Part shown: positions 42,048 through 50,604 of the stretch, piece after piece
Layout: the number at the start of each line of letters is the position of its first letter
Position numbering within the stretch: position 1 is the stretch's first letter
Source: DASVTR01 sp033855775
Lineage (GTDB): Bacteria > Acidobacteriota > Blastocatellia > Pyrinomonadales > Pyrinomonadaceae
DNA length: 64,000 bases
Assembly: GCA_033855775.1 (NCBI GenBank)
Contig: JAWVFT010000013.1
Location: forward strand, 1-64,000
Direction of reading: 5' to 3'
The notes under the pieces: model-generated
What the model was told of the DNA's origin: nothing
The model's input: only the letters and a program-made list of their open reading frames with translations
Database searches by the model: none
Position numbers and translations under genes: made by a program

Positions 42048-43733
42048 ATGTTGCGCCGCCTCGCCACTTACATCATCACAGTCACGTTGCTCTTGACCTC
42101 TCTTGCCCCTTTCAACTCGTTTGCCGCTCCCGCGCCCCGCAGCCAGAACAGCAGCCAGCAGCGGCGTGAACGCAAGCTCGCGCCGGAACTGGAAACCGCC
42201 ACGAGCGGCACGATTCGCGTCATCATTCAAAGCAAAGGCCGCTCTACCGCGGCGCAGGACGCGGCTGTCGCGGCCAGGGGCGGACACAAGCGCAAGGCTC
42301 TCGAATCGCTCGACGCGATGGTCGCGGACGTTCCCGCCAGCGCGCTCGGCGACCTAGCCGCCCGCGAAGACATTGCTTACGTTTCGCCCGACCGTCGCGT
42401 CCAAGCCCAGATGGACGTGACCGGTGAAGCCGTCGGCGCGAAACTGGTCAAGCAAGGCTTCGCGGGCGCTCCCGGCTTTACGGGCAAGGGCGTCGGCATC
42501 GCCATCATCGACAGCGGCATCAGTTCCACTCACCCGGACTTTAAGAAGAACAACAACCAATCGCGCATCGTCGCCGCCGTCAACTTCACGGATGGCGCAG
42601 CGGGCGACCGCGCGGGTCACGGCACGGGCGTCGCGGGCGTCGCCGCAGGCAACGGCGCGGCCTCGACGGGCTACGCAGGCAACTACGCTGGCATCGCGCC
42701 GGAAGCCAACCTCGTTGACCTCAAAGCCCTCGACGAAAACGGCGCAGGCTCGACCGCAGACGTGCTCGACGCCATCAACTGGGCCATCGCTCATCGCGCC
42801 CAACACAACATACGCATCATCAATATGAGCCTCGGCACGCCCGTCCGCGAATCTTTCCGCACAGACCCGCTCTCGCGGGCCGTGGCGCGCGCCACGCAGG
42901 CCGGAATCGTCGTCGTGTGCAGCGCGGGCAACAACGGTCGCAGCGAAGAGATCACAGGCTACGACGCGAACGGCGACCCCATCTATCGCCTCGTCTACGG
43001 AGCCATCAACAGCCCCGGCAACAGCCCTTACGCCATCACCGTCGGCGCCACAGACACGCACGGCACCGCCAGGCGTTCCGACGACACCCTAGCCTCTTTC
43101 TCTTCCAAAGGCCCTACGCAGTTTGACCACAACGCCAAGCCCGACGTGGTTGCGCCCGGTCGTCGTCTCGTCGCCCCCATGTCCCTCGATACCCCCAACT
43201 CCGCAATCGGCCACGAAGACCGCATCATCGCCCCCGCCAACGCCAACGCCCGCCCCAACTCTTACTTCAAATATTCGGGCACCTCGTTTGCCGCGCCCGT
43301 CGTCTCCGGCATCGTGGCCCTGATGCTCGACGCCAACAAGTCTCTCACCCCGGCGCTCGTCAAGAGCGTGCTGATGCGCACGGCGCAGGCTCTCCCCGCC
43401 TCACAGTTCGTCAGCAAGACGCAGAACTTCATCAGTCAGGGCGCCGGGCAAGTTAACGCGCCTTTGGCCGTCGAGATGGCGCGCGCCATCGTCCCGAACG
43501 CAGACCACCTCAACGCGGGCGACAAGATTTTCAAAAATAACGCGAATCTCAACACCCTCAGCCAGTCGGTCAACATCGGCGGCGAAACCGTGCAGGCGAG
43601 CAAGCGCGTGCTCTACGGCAACGGCGTCATCTTCGCCAATCGCCCCCTGCTCACCAACGGCATCATGCTCAGCGATGGAATACTGCTATCGGACGGCATC
43701 TTGCTGTCAGACGGCATCCTTCTCACAGACTAA
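42048..43733 (+). CDS. Secreted subtilisin-like serine peptidase (S8)
   Basis: A 561-residue secreted peptidase. A signal peptide (about 1-27, ending FAAPAP) and an I9-like propeptide (about 40-115) precede the S8 domain. The catalytic triad is visible: Asp155 (IAIIDSGIS), His191 (RAGHGTGVAGVAAG) and Ser413 (GTSFAAPVVSG). The oxyanion Asn lies in VVVCSAGNNGRS. The C-terminus carries four hexapeptide repeats (GIMLSD, GILLSD, GILLSD, GILLTD), which may be a surface-retention tail. The ATG follows AAAGGAG. A terminator follows the stop, so it is monocistronic. Confidence 0.95.
   Translation: MLRRLATYIITVTLLLTSLAPFNSFAAPAPRSQNSSQQRRERKLAPELETATSGTIRVIIQSKGRSTAAQDAAVAARGGHKRKALESLDAMVADVPASALGDLAAREDIAYVSPDRRVQAQMDVTGEAVGAKLVKQGFAGAPGFTGKGVGIAIIDSGISSTHPDFKKNNNQSRIVAAVNFTDGAAGDRAGHGTGVAGVAAGNGAASTGYAGNYAGIAPEANLVDLKALDENGAGSTADVLDAINWAIAHRAQHNIRIINMSLGTPVRESFRTDPLSRAVARATQAGIVVVCSAGNNGRSEEITGYDANGDPIYRLVYGAINSPGNSPYAITVGATDTHGTARRSDDTLASFSSKGPTQFDHNAKPDVVAPGRRLVAPMSLDTPNSAIGHEDRIIAPANANARPNSYFKYSGTSFAAPVVSGIVALMLDANKSLTPALVKSVLMRTAQALPASQFVSKTQNFISQGAGQVNAPLAVEMARAIVPNADHLNAGDKIFKNNANLNTLSQSVNIGGETVQASKRVLYGNGVIFANRPLLTNGIMLSDGILLSDGILLSDGILLTD
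43659..43730 (+). repeat. In-frame 18-bp tandem repeat, 4 units, at the subtilase C-terminus
   Basis: Four 18-base units encode GIMLSD, GILLSD, GILLSD and GILLTD immediately before the stop codon. Confidence 0.85.
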
Positions 43734-43752
43734 CTAAGCATCACCGGGGAGA

Positions 43753-43794
43753 AAGAGAGAGAGCGGAGTCCTGCCACTCCGCTCTCTCTTTTTT
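43753..43794 (+). terminator. Rho-independent terminator after the subtilase gene
   Basis: A long stem (AGAGAGAGCGGAGT / ACTCCGCTCTCTCT) with a 6-base loop is followed by TTTTTT, 20 bases after the stop. Confidence 0.9.
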
Positions 43795-44020
43795 GTTTCG
43801 TCAGCGTCTCTCTTCCTGCGGTTTCTTAAACTATTCGCGCGCCGTCTCAAGGGCAAACGCCGCAGGCGGGGTTCGGCAATCAGAGAATCAAGACGCTCAC
43901 TCAGGCAGATGTTGAAGGCTATAAAAATTGAAGCTGCTTGACGCTTCAATCCTACGGGGCGAGCAGGGCAGGCTCTGATGCTTCGCATCGAGGTTGAAAA
44001 TTGTCTGCCGGCGGCAAGGT

Positions 44021-44863
44021 CTACTTTATTTGTTGCACAAGAATCGTATCATGCATGAAAGGTCTTTCTTCCCACTTTATACTGCCCGTCATTTCAGTAC
44101 GGCCAATGCCCTGTATCGTCGCTTCTATCTCCATGCCGACATCACTCTTCGTTGTCGGAAATTTCATGGATACCCGGTTTCCTTTTAATGTCCATGAGCC
44201 GCTGCGAGAGCTTATCGGAACCTTCTCGCCTTCTTTGCCGCTAGCTTTTTCAGTTACTTTGCCGCCAGCATTGAACTCGTAAACTCTCACGTATTGGCCG
44301 CTTTGCTTGCCCTTCCAGACAGTTCCTTCCAGATTTATCTCAGGCGTGGATGAAGGCTCTGGTATGGGAGCCTCCATATTGAGCGTCTGATTGTTGTTTA
44401 AGACGGTAGCCGTATTAGTAGCGTTGGCTGGCGCCGCGCTTATCTTGGCGGCATTCTCATTCGTGCTGTCAGCCCGATTGGCGTTGATGAAAATGATAAG
44501 ACCGATTATCAGTAATGCGCCGACTCCAACCATAATCAAAAGCGAGCGGTAGGATTCTCTGGAAGGCTGCGCGGAAAAAGGCGCGCGGCGCGGCAAGGCA
44601 ACTTTCAGGGCTGGCTCCGCAATGGACGAAACTGATTCTTCCGGCTGCTGTCGTGGCTGAGGGCTGGCAATGGTCTGCGCCAACTCTTGTTTTATCTTCT
44701 CTTGAGGTCGCAGCGTTTCTGTCTGTGGCGGCTCGGTTGGCCTAGGCTCAGGAATGACCAGCGTGGCTTGCGGGTCGAACGGCGCGTTAAGCAAAGACCC
44801 GTCAGCCAAACAAAAGGTGAACGTGTCCTCAAAAGTGCGATTGCAGGTCGGGCAGCTTTTCAT
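44021..44863 (-). CDS. Zinc-ribbon membrane protein with C-terminal beta domain
   Basis: A 280-residue protein. The N-terminal zinc ribbon (CPTCNRTFEDTFTFCLADG) is followed by a Pro/Gln-rich linker (about 30-95) and one TM helix (SLLIMVGVGALLIIGLIIF, about 107-126). The C-terminal domain (about 178-280; LEGTVWKGKQSGQYVRVYEF, GSWTLKGNRVSMKFPT, EMTGSIKWE) resembles small lipocalin-like beta domains. Such architectures are common in Blastocatellia proteins of unknown role. It is monocistronic. Confidence 0.75.
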   Translation of the reverse strand: MKSCPTCNRTFEDTFTFCLADGSLLNAPFDPQATLVIPEPRPTEPPQTETLRPQEKIKQELAQTIASPQPRQQPEESVSSIAEPALKVALPRRAPFSAQPSRESYRSLLIMVGVGALLIIGLIIFINANRADSTNENAAKISAAPANATNTATVLNNNQTLNMEAPIPEPSSTPEINLEGTVWKGKQSGQYVRVYEFNAGGKVTEKASGKEGEKVPISSRSGSWTLKGNRVSMKFPTTKSDVGMEIEATIQGIGRTEMTGSIKWEERPFMHDTILVQQIK

Positions 44864-45093
44864 CGGACTCTTAACTCGGGGCAGATTTCAAATCCGAACG
44901 GCTGAGCATCTTATCCTATGTTTGACAATCGGCGTGAGAATTTCTTGCTGCGGAGACGGCGGCTATTCTTGCAGCCTTTCAAGTGAAAACCACGGCGGTA
45001 GTGGCGTCGACGCCTTAACATGGCGATTCGTCAGTCAACCCGATGAGGTCAAAACATTGGAAAGCGCGATGGCGGATATGAATGTGGGCATAA

Positions 45094-45132
45094 AGCGCTA
45101 ACGGGCATCACTTGGGCGCCCGTTAGCGCTTA
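45094..45132 (-). terminator. Hairpin downstream of the GTPase/PAS operon
   Basis: A 14-bp stem (AAGCGCTAACGGGC / GCCCGTTAGCGCTT) with an 11-base loop lies 17 bases beyond the PAS gene stop. There is no strong T tract on the minus strand. Confidence 0.6.
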
Positions 45133-45148
45133 TAGATTTTAACTCTGC

Positions 45149-46027
45149 TCACTTGTAACTCGAAAGGTCTATGGCAAAGCAGACGATTTTGTTCTGCGAG
45201 CCTTCGAGGAGGGCTGAGCCGAAGAGGAGCGTGGTTCGCGTGCCGTCCTTACGGATGAATTCTCGCTCAAAGGGCGTGCAGGCTCCTGTGTCGCGCATTT
45301 GGGCAAAGGCTCTTTCGTCGAGCGCGCTCTTGTCCTTGACGGTGGCAGCTTCCCAGTTTATCTGGCCCGCCTCCAAATCCGCGCGCGTGTAGCGGAGCAT
45401 TTCAAGGAAGGCATCGTTGGCCTGGGTGATGCGGCCCTTCAAGTCCCAGAACATGATGCCGATCATGTTTGAATCAGAGAGACGACGAAAACGCGACTCG
45501 CTTTCGCGCAGCGCAGCCTCGACGCGCTGGCGCGCGGCCAACTCGTTTCTCAATTGCAGGTTCATGTCGGCCAGTTCGACTGTTCGCTCTCTGACGCGCT
45601 GTTCCAGTATGGTCTGCGCTTCGTAGAGCGCTTCTTCCTCGCGTTCGAGGTCCGCGACCTGGAGGCTGAGGTCGTTGGCCTTCTGCTGCATTCGCTGGCG
45701 CCTGGAAGCGTCAGCCGATGAATCCAGCAGCAAGACCCACGTGCCGCCATCGCGGCTGAAGAGATAAACGTCCGCATAGAGGCCATCGCCCGTGCTCATG
45801 TGCGGCAGAAAAAGGTTGCGCGTCTCAAGCGGCAGCAACCCTTGTAGAAAAGGGATGTGCTCGCCGACATCCATGTTCGGCTGAAGCCCGCTGATGCCGT
45901 AGGACGACAAATCGCCGCCCCACTCCGTCAGTCCCTCCGCGCCGCCTACCAGCAGGTAGGCGGGCGAGCGGCGGTCTTCGGTCAACTCAAGAATGAAATC
46001 GCGTATGGGGGTTGGAAGTTCGGCCAT
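45149..46027 (-). CDS. PAS-domain signalling protein, last gene of the small-GTPase operon
   Basis: A 292-residue cytoplasmic protein. An N-terminal sensor-like domain (about 15-105; PAYLLVGGAEGLTEWGGDL, TWVLLLDSSADASRR) is joined by a long coiled coil (about 108-175) to a PAS domain (about 178-292) with SRFRRLSDSNMIGIMFWDLKG, ITQANDAFLEMLRYTRADLE, FEREFIRKDGTRTTLLFGSA. There is no kinase or cyclase output domain, so it probably acts through protein contact. It starts one base after the GTPase stop, implying coupling, and is a candidate regulator or effector of the GTPase. Confidence 0.85.
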   Translation of the reverse strand: MAELPTPIRDFILELTEDRRSPAYLLVGGAEGLTEWGGDLSSYGISGLQPNMDVGEHIPFLQGLLPLETRNLFLPHMSTGDGLYADVYLFSRDGGTWVLLLDSSADASRRQRMQQKANDLSLQVADLEREEEALYEAQTILEQRVRERTVELADMNLQLRNELAARQRVEAALRESESRFRRLSDSNMIGIMFWDLKGRITQANDAFLEMLRYTRADLEAGQINWEAATVKDKSALDERAFAQMRDTGACTPFEREFIRKDGTRTTLLFGSALLEGSQNKIVCFAIDLSSYK

Positions 46028-46028
46028 C

Positions 46029-46526
46029 TCAAGTCTCCATCATCTTTCGCGCGAGAGTTAAAAAAGCTTCTTCGACGCCCGCGCCCGTCTTGGCGCTGGT
46101 CTCTATGACGTGCCAGCCTTTGGCTGCCAACGCTTCCATCTCGCGCGCGTCAAGGCTCCACTGTTCGATGAGGTCTGCTTTGTTAATCAAGAGCAGATAG
46201 GGGACGGGGCCGATTGTCTCCTGCGCGCGGACCTGAATCTCCAGCGCCTTGTAGAGCGTCTCCTGCCGCGTGCCGTCGGCCACCAGCAGATAACCGGCAG
46301 CGCCGCGCAGGTAAGACTTGCGAAGGTCGTTCACCGTCTCCGCTCCTTCGATGTCCCAGAGCAGCAGCATCAATTCCTGCCCGGCAGCCTGCACCAGCTT
46401 CTTGTCTATCTTGACGCCGACCGTCGTGTGATACTTATCCGAGTAAATGCTTTCGACAAAACGCCGGACGAGGCTGGTCTTGCCAACAGCAAAAGTGCCG
46501 AGCATGCAAATCTTTTTCTGAATCAT
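46029..46526 (-). CDS. Bacterial Rab/Ras-like small GTPase
   Basis: A 165-residue protein with the full Ras-superfamily motif set: P-loop GTFAVGKTS (10-18), switch I Thr (YHTTVGV, about 34-35), DxxG as WDIEGAE (Asp58-Gly61), NKAD (115-118) and SAK (144-146). Where Ras and Rab have the catalytic Gln (GQE), this protein has Ala62 (GAE), so intrinsic GTP hydrolysis may be slow and depend on a partner. There is no C-terminal prenylation motif, as expected in bacteria. It lies between an OmpA/TM gene and a PAS gene. Confidence 0.92.
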   Translation of the reverse strand: MIQKKICMLGTFAVGKTSLVRRFVESIYSDKYHTTVGVKIDKKLVQAAGQELMLLLWDIEGAETVNDLRKSYLRGAAGYLLVADGTRQETLYKALEIQVRAQETIGPVPYLLLINKADLIEQWSLDAREMEALAAKGWHVIETSAKTGAGVEEAFLTLARKMMET

Positions 46527-46645
46527 AAATGAAGCGCCTCGCTATCAACGATGAATGGAGAGCAGTTTTGAGCCGTCGGTTTTCAGTCAAAGATAGGTTT
46601 CGACCAAAGAGCGAAAGCGCATAACTGCCAGCGCCAAACTGAAAA

Positions 46646-47164
46646 CTAGTTCATCGTTTCTTCTGCCTCCGTCAGGATAATCTTAAAACTCACGCTCCGG
46701 TTGGCGGCGCGGTCGGCCTCTGTGCGTTCGTCGCGCGGTTTTTCTTTCGAGCCCATGGGAGCGATGGCCAGATGTTCCGCATGCAGCGGTAATCTGGCCT
46801 GTAGTTCATTGGCGACAGCTTCGGCGCGTCCGCGGCTGAGCGCGCCATTGCGTTCCTCCGTCCCGCTGCCGTCGGCGTGCCCCGTGATTTCCAGCCGGAC
46901 AGTCTTCTTCATCGCCTGCGCGAGGGATTGCAGGCGCTCGATGTCGGCCACCAATTGCCTGAGCGCCTCTTCCTGTCCGGGCACAAGCTGCGTTTGGTCA
47001 AGCTCGAAGAGCAGCCGTGGGTTTTCGATGCGGTCGAGGTCGAGCAGCTTGTCTTCCCTGAGTTGGCCGAGGCCGGGAATAAAACGCACAACGCGGCGCG
47101 TCTCCGTAATCCACTGGCGCGAGGCAAAGCCTTCGGCTTCCAGCACGCTGCCATCAACACTGAG
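46646..47164 (-). pseudogene. OmpA-domain part of a gene split by an in-frame TAG
   Basis: About 172 codons in the same frame as the upstream gene, separated from it only by TAG (47165-47167). It begins LSVDGSVLEAEGFASRQWI, a beta segment, and contains an OmpA-like peptidoglycan-binding domain (about 55-160): FELDQTQLVPGQ, RLEITGHADGSGTEERNGALS, GRAEAVANELQ, DRAANRSVSF. A GTG or other start after the TAG could allow separate synthesis, but no ribosome site is evident. Alternatives are readthrough, a recent nonsense mutation (CAG to TAG is one step) or sequencing error. Confidence 0.75.
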
Positions 47165-48415
47165 CTACACCGTCGCCGGAGGAGCTAGCAATTGATGCGC
47201 TCTGGCCAGCACAAACTCCGGGCTCAACGCCTGAAACGGCTGCCAGTGGCCCACGACATTGGCCGCGTCAACTTTCGCTTCCGGCAGCAGCGTCAAAGGG
47301 TCGCGGGCCAGCGGGTCGCGCAAGCCGTTGATGAAATATTTCCCATCACGCTTTCCCGTCTCCGTGACGACGACGCCCGGCTCGCTTTTGACTCTCTCAA
47401 CATACGCGTCCCAACGACGCGCGCTGCGCCACGCGAAGAAACCCCACAGCAGCAACGCCAGCACGACGACGCCCAGGATGACAAGGAGCGGCATCAACTG
47501 TCGCTTCATGCTCGCGGATTGATGCCCGGAATCGAACTGCGAGTCGAGGCAATCTTCAAGGAGCGGCTTCGTCGGCTCGAAGACTGCGGCGTCGCCCGAA
47601 AAATCCACGAGCGCATCGTGATACTGTAGATGGATGTTCTCTATCGTCGCGCGGAAGACCTCCCGCAACTCCTGCGGCGCAGTTCCACGGATGACGCCCG
47701 CTAAGATAGCCAGCGGCCCCTGTTCAATCCAGACGGTCAACTCGCCGACCTGCATCGTTTCCAGTTGGTCGCCCGCGCGCGTGCTGAAAGAGTCTTGAAC
47801 GAAGTCCTGGATGGCCGTCAGCATCCCCGAAACCATGTCGGCATCCTGCGCCGCCACGTTCGCCGCCATCGCATGTTGCAGCAGCAGCCCGGTCTCTTTA
47901 TGAATCAGAAAAACCTGCTCGACGCGATAGAGCAGCGTGTGCAGCATGACGACTTCGGCAAACGGCTTGCCCGTTCGCCACGCTTCGAATCGCCACTTCA
48001 ATCCCTGCACAGAGAGGCTGTGCGTCATGCTCTGATTGAGCGACTGCACCATGCCGCCGAGCGCGGCGGCGATAGCTTTGCGAATCGCAGGCCCCATGAC
48101 GGGGAAGATGGCATCGACGAGCGGCTGCGGATTCTTGCGAACCGAGCGTTCAAGCGCGCCCGTGATGGTCGGAGCCAGAGCTTCGGAGAGTTCGTTGTCT
48201 GCGCGTGAACAGACGGCGACGGCCGCGGGCAACACGCGGCTCACCTCTTTAAGCTGCCGGTGCGGGTCTGCCAGCCGCGTGTGAATGTCGGCAATCTGCG
48301 CTTCAGCCGGGCCGAGCAAAAGGCTCCGAAGCTCAGCCATGCTCTCATCGCCCGCCGCGGGGTAGTCGGCAGGCGGGGCTTCATCCAACACCCCATGCTC
48401 AAAGGGATCGCTCAT
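47165..48415 (-). CDS. TM protein, N-terminal part of the split OmpA-family protein
   Basis: A 416-residue product. The N-terminal 310 residues are helical and soluble (SEALAPTITGALERSVRKNP, QPLVDAIFPVMGPAIRKAIA, VQGLKWRFEAWRTGKPFAEV). One TM helix (LMPLLVILGVVVLALLLWGFF, about 321-341) is followed by a BON-like segment (about 345-416; VVVTETGKRDGKYFINGLRD). In related proteins as I recall them this part is joined to a C-terminal OmpA domain. Here TAG interrupts the frame right after PPATV. The topology would place the large domain in the cytoplasm and the OmpA domain in the periplasm, linking GTPase signalling to the cell wall. Confidence 0.82.
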   Translation of the reverse strand: MSDPFEHGVLDEAPPADYPAAGDESMAELRSLLLGPAEAQIADIHTRLADPHRQLKEVSRVLPAAVAVCSRADNELSEALAPTITGALERSVRKNPQPLVDAIFPVMGPAIRKAIAAALGGMVQSLNQSMTHSLSVQGLKWRFEAWRTGKPFAEVVMLHTLLYRVEQVFLIHKETGLLLQHAMAANVAAQDADMVSGMLTAIQDFVQDSFSTRAGDQLETMQVGELTVWIEQGPLAILAGVIRGTAPQELREVFRATIENIHLQYHDALVDFSGDAAVFEPTKPLLEDCLDSQFDSGHQSASMKRQLMPLLVILGVVVLALLLWGFFAWRSARRWDAYVERVKSEPGVVVTETGKRDGKYFINGLRDPLARDPLTLLPEAKVDAANVVGHWQPFQALSPEFVLARAHQLLAPPATV

Positions 48416-48495
48416 CAGAGTCTCTAGTCCGCGAGATTAGTTCAAGCGCACGCGCGCGCGCCACCCGTGTGGAACCGGCAAAGGCCGCAGCCTGA

Positions 48496-49149
48496 CTAAT
48501 CGCCGCCGGGAATCTTGAACTCGTTGTTGAGCCTGAGCGACACTTCGGTGAAGAGGGCTGCGAGGCTGGCGCGGTCGGTCTTGGCATGGCCCAACTCCGC
48601 CACTTCTCTCTCAAGCAACGACTGAAGCTCGTTGTGCTTCTGGCGAATCTCGTCACTCAGAGTCCGCGACTGGTCCAGTAGCTGCTGGCGCAAATCGCGC
48701 TGGCCGCGTGTGGTCTGCTCGTCAAACTGCGCGAGCTTGCTCTCCAAAGCTTTTCCCATCTCCTGAAGGTCGCGCGTTAAGCCCTGCACGGATTCATTGC
48801 GCGATTGCTGTTCAGACTTCAGGCGGTCGGACAACGCTTCAAACTCATTTTTGACGAACGCCTCAAGCGTCTCAAAGCGCTTGCGCGTATCCTCGCGCAG
48901 GTCAGCAGACTCTTTCAGCAGGCGCTCTTCGATGCGAGAAAACCGCTTTTCGTTATCGCGCATCTGGATGCCGAAGAGAATCTCCCTAATCTTGTCTATG
49001 TTGCCGCCCTCGTCCAGCGAGGGGCCGTTGCTATTGCTGCTGCCTCCGCTGCTGCTACTACTACTGCGCTCGATTTGATTCTCCTTGCCGTCAGCCGAAA
49101 CATGCTCCTTAGCCTCCGGTGAAGGCTGTTGTTTTTCTGCCGTGCTCAT
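48496..49149 (-). CDS. Coiled-coil protein, first gene of the small-GTPase operon
   Basis: A 217-residue protein with a Ser/Gly/Asn-rich low-complexity N-terminus (about 1-50) and a long amphipathic coiled coil (about 52-195: IQMRDNEKRFSRIEERLLKE, RKRFETLEAFVKNEFEALSD, QTTRGQRDLRQQLLDQSRTL). It ends FTEVSLRLNNEFKIPGG. The start at 49149 follows AAAGGA; the longer open frame upstream is not coiled-coil. It is likely a scaffold for the GTPase system. Confidence 0.8.
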   Translation of the reverse strand: MSTAEKQQPSPEAKEHVSADGKENQIERSSSSSSGGSSNSNGPSLDEGGNIDKIREILFGIQMRDNEKRFSRIEERLLKESADLREDTRKRFETLEAFVKNEFEALSDRLKSEQQSRNESVQGLTRDLQEMGKALESKLAQFDEQTTRGQRDLRQQLLDQSRTLSDEIRQKHNELQSLLEREVAELGHAKTDRASLAALFTEVSLRLNNEFKIPGGD

Positions 49150-49397
49150 AGATTCATCCTTTAATCCGGGTTCAGTGAATTGTAGCCACCCGATGGCTCG
49201 CGAGAAGCTTCGCGCAGGGGTTCTATTCCGAGGCGCAATTAATCTGCTGCCCAAGCTTGTAGGTTGGCAGAAAGCTAACATAGGCACACAAAGGCGTCAA
49301 TCAAAAGACATGCTGGAACTAGGCCGAAGAGTATTACGCGGCGCTGAAGAAAATGAGCCGCCTCGGAGGTTATGTCACAATCCATGACACAAAAGGG

Positions 49398-49428
49398 AAA
49401 TGGCCACTACCAGAGTGGCCATTTTCTT
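49398..49428. terminator. Bidirectional hairpin near the tRNA-Asn gene
   Basis: An 11-bp stem (AAATGGCCACT / AGTGGCCATTT) with a 5-base loop, followed by TTC TT, lies just beyond the 3' end of the minus-strand tRNA. It likely terminates tRNA transcription. Confidence 0.65.
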
Positions 49429-49440
49429 AAGAGATATTAA

Positions 49441-49512
<72 letters not shown>

Positions 49513-49755
49513 AGATGCGCCCCCGCGCGAAGGCTGAGTGAAGCCTTCCGGGGCGCGAGCGTTTTTATAGCAGAAGGCTTGTGGGAGCGTCAAGCAGAGG
49601 GAAGGCGAGCGGATGAAAAAGAGGCCGGGCCGGGCCGTTTAGCTTGCGCGTGAGCGAGAAGTGCGAGAATATCTCGCCACTCGATTTATTAAACGGTGAA
49701 GGCCACGTTCTAAGAATTTCGCCACGCCCGAAGGCGTGAGTAGGAGAGTGTTTGC

Positions 49756-50490
49756 ATGGAGCGCCGGACGACCAGTTGGTTCAGTAATAATCTTGGGATG
49801 GAGATGCCGCTCGTGGCCTATGGCCATGCGGGCTATCCGCTGTTGATGTTTCCGACCGCCGCCGCGGATTATCTGGAGTACGAGAGATTTCAACTGATTG
49901 ACGCCATCAAGCCTTTAATCGAGAGCGGGCGCGTGCGGGCCTACTCAATCAACAGCGTCAATCGTTACAGCTTGCTCAACGAGCAAGCCCCGCCGCATAT
50001 CAAAGCAGAGTTGTTGACGCGCTATGACCGCTACATCACGGACGAAGTGTTGCCGCTGATTCGCAAGGACACGGGCGACGAGCGGGCGCGACCCGTCACG
50101 ACCGGAGCCAGCTTGGGCGCGTTCCTCTCGGCCAACACCTACTTTCGCCACCCGGACTTGCTGCGCGGCGTGATAGCGATGAGCGGCAGCTACGATGTGC
50201 GCTCCTACCTGCGCGGCTATGCGGACGACAACGTTTATTTCAACAACCCCGCGGACTACTTGCCGAACCTGAACGACGATTACTATCTGCCGCTGTTGCG
50301 ACGCGCCGACGCCATCTTCATCGTCTCCGGCCAGGGAGCCTACGAAGCGCCTGAGCGCAGCCGTCATCTCTCAAAAATTCTGAACGACAAGGGCATCCCG
50401 CACACGCTCGATTTGTGGGGACATGACGTAGACCACGATTGGCCGTGGTGGCGCAAGATGCTGCCTTACTATCTGGGCAAACTGTCTTAG
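49756..50490 (+). CDS. Esterase-like alpha/beta hydrolase
   Basis: A 244-residue cytoplasmic protein of the esterase D-like alpha/beta hydrolase family. The nucleophile elbow is GASLGA, with FPTAAADYLEYERF in the oxyanion region and the catalytic His in GHDVDHDWPWW near the C-terminus. HPDLLRGVIAMSGSYDVRSYL is typical. The substrate is unknown. The ATG lacks a strong Shine-Dalgarno. A G-rich inverted repeat separates it from the convergent PBP1A gene. Confidence 0.9.
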   Translation: MERRTTSWFSNNLGMEMPLVAYGHAGYPLLMFPTAAADYLEYERFQLIDAIKPLIESGRVRAYSINSVNRYSLLNEQAPPHIKAELLTRYDRYITDEVLPLIRKDTGDERARPVTTGASLGAFLSANTYFRHPDLLRGVIAMSGSYDVRSYLRGYADDNVYFNNPADYLPNLNDDYYLPLLRRADAIFIVSGQGAYEAPERSRHLSKILNDKGIPHTLDLWGHDVDHDWPWWRKMLPYYLGKLS

Positions 50491-50503
50491 AAGAACGGAG
50501 GTT

Positions 50504-50599
50504 GGGGGAAAGGGGTTGGGGGTTAGGGAAAACAAAGCGGGCGGCGACGACGGCTCTGCTTTTTCTTCCCTAACCCCCAACCCCTTTTCCCTGTCCCCC
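50504..50599. terminator. G-rich long inverted repeat between convergent genes
   Basis: Arms of about 27 bases (GGGGGAAAGGGGTTGGGGG..., complement at 50566-50599) flank a 36-base loop. It probably acts as a bidirectional terminator. The G-strand arm (runs of 5, 4, 5 and 3 G) also fits a G-quadruplex. Confidence 0.65.
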
Positions 50600-50604
50600 G
50601 CTCT

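Noticed and set aside
44937..45101. Plus-strand frame ending RFVSQPDEVKTLESAMADMN
   Set aside because: It reads like a fragment of a protein C-terminus, but it has no credible start, and its stop lies inside the hairpin of the opposite operon.
49344..49433. Possible transposase-like C-terminal fragment (EEYYAALKKMSRLGG)
   Set aside because: Only about 35 codons follow a stop, no start or ribosome site is present, and no inverted repeats or duplications mark an insertion element.
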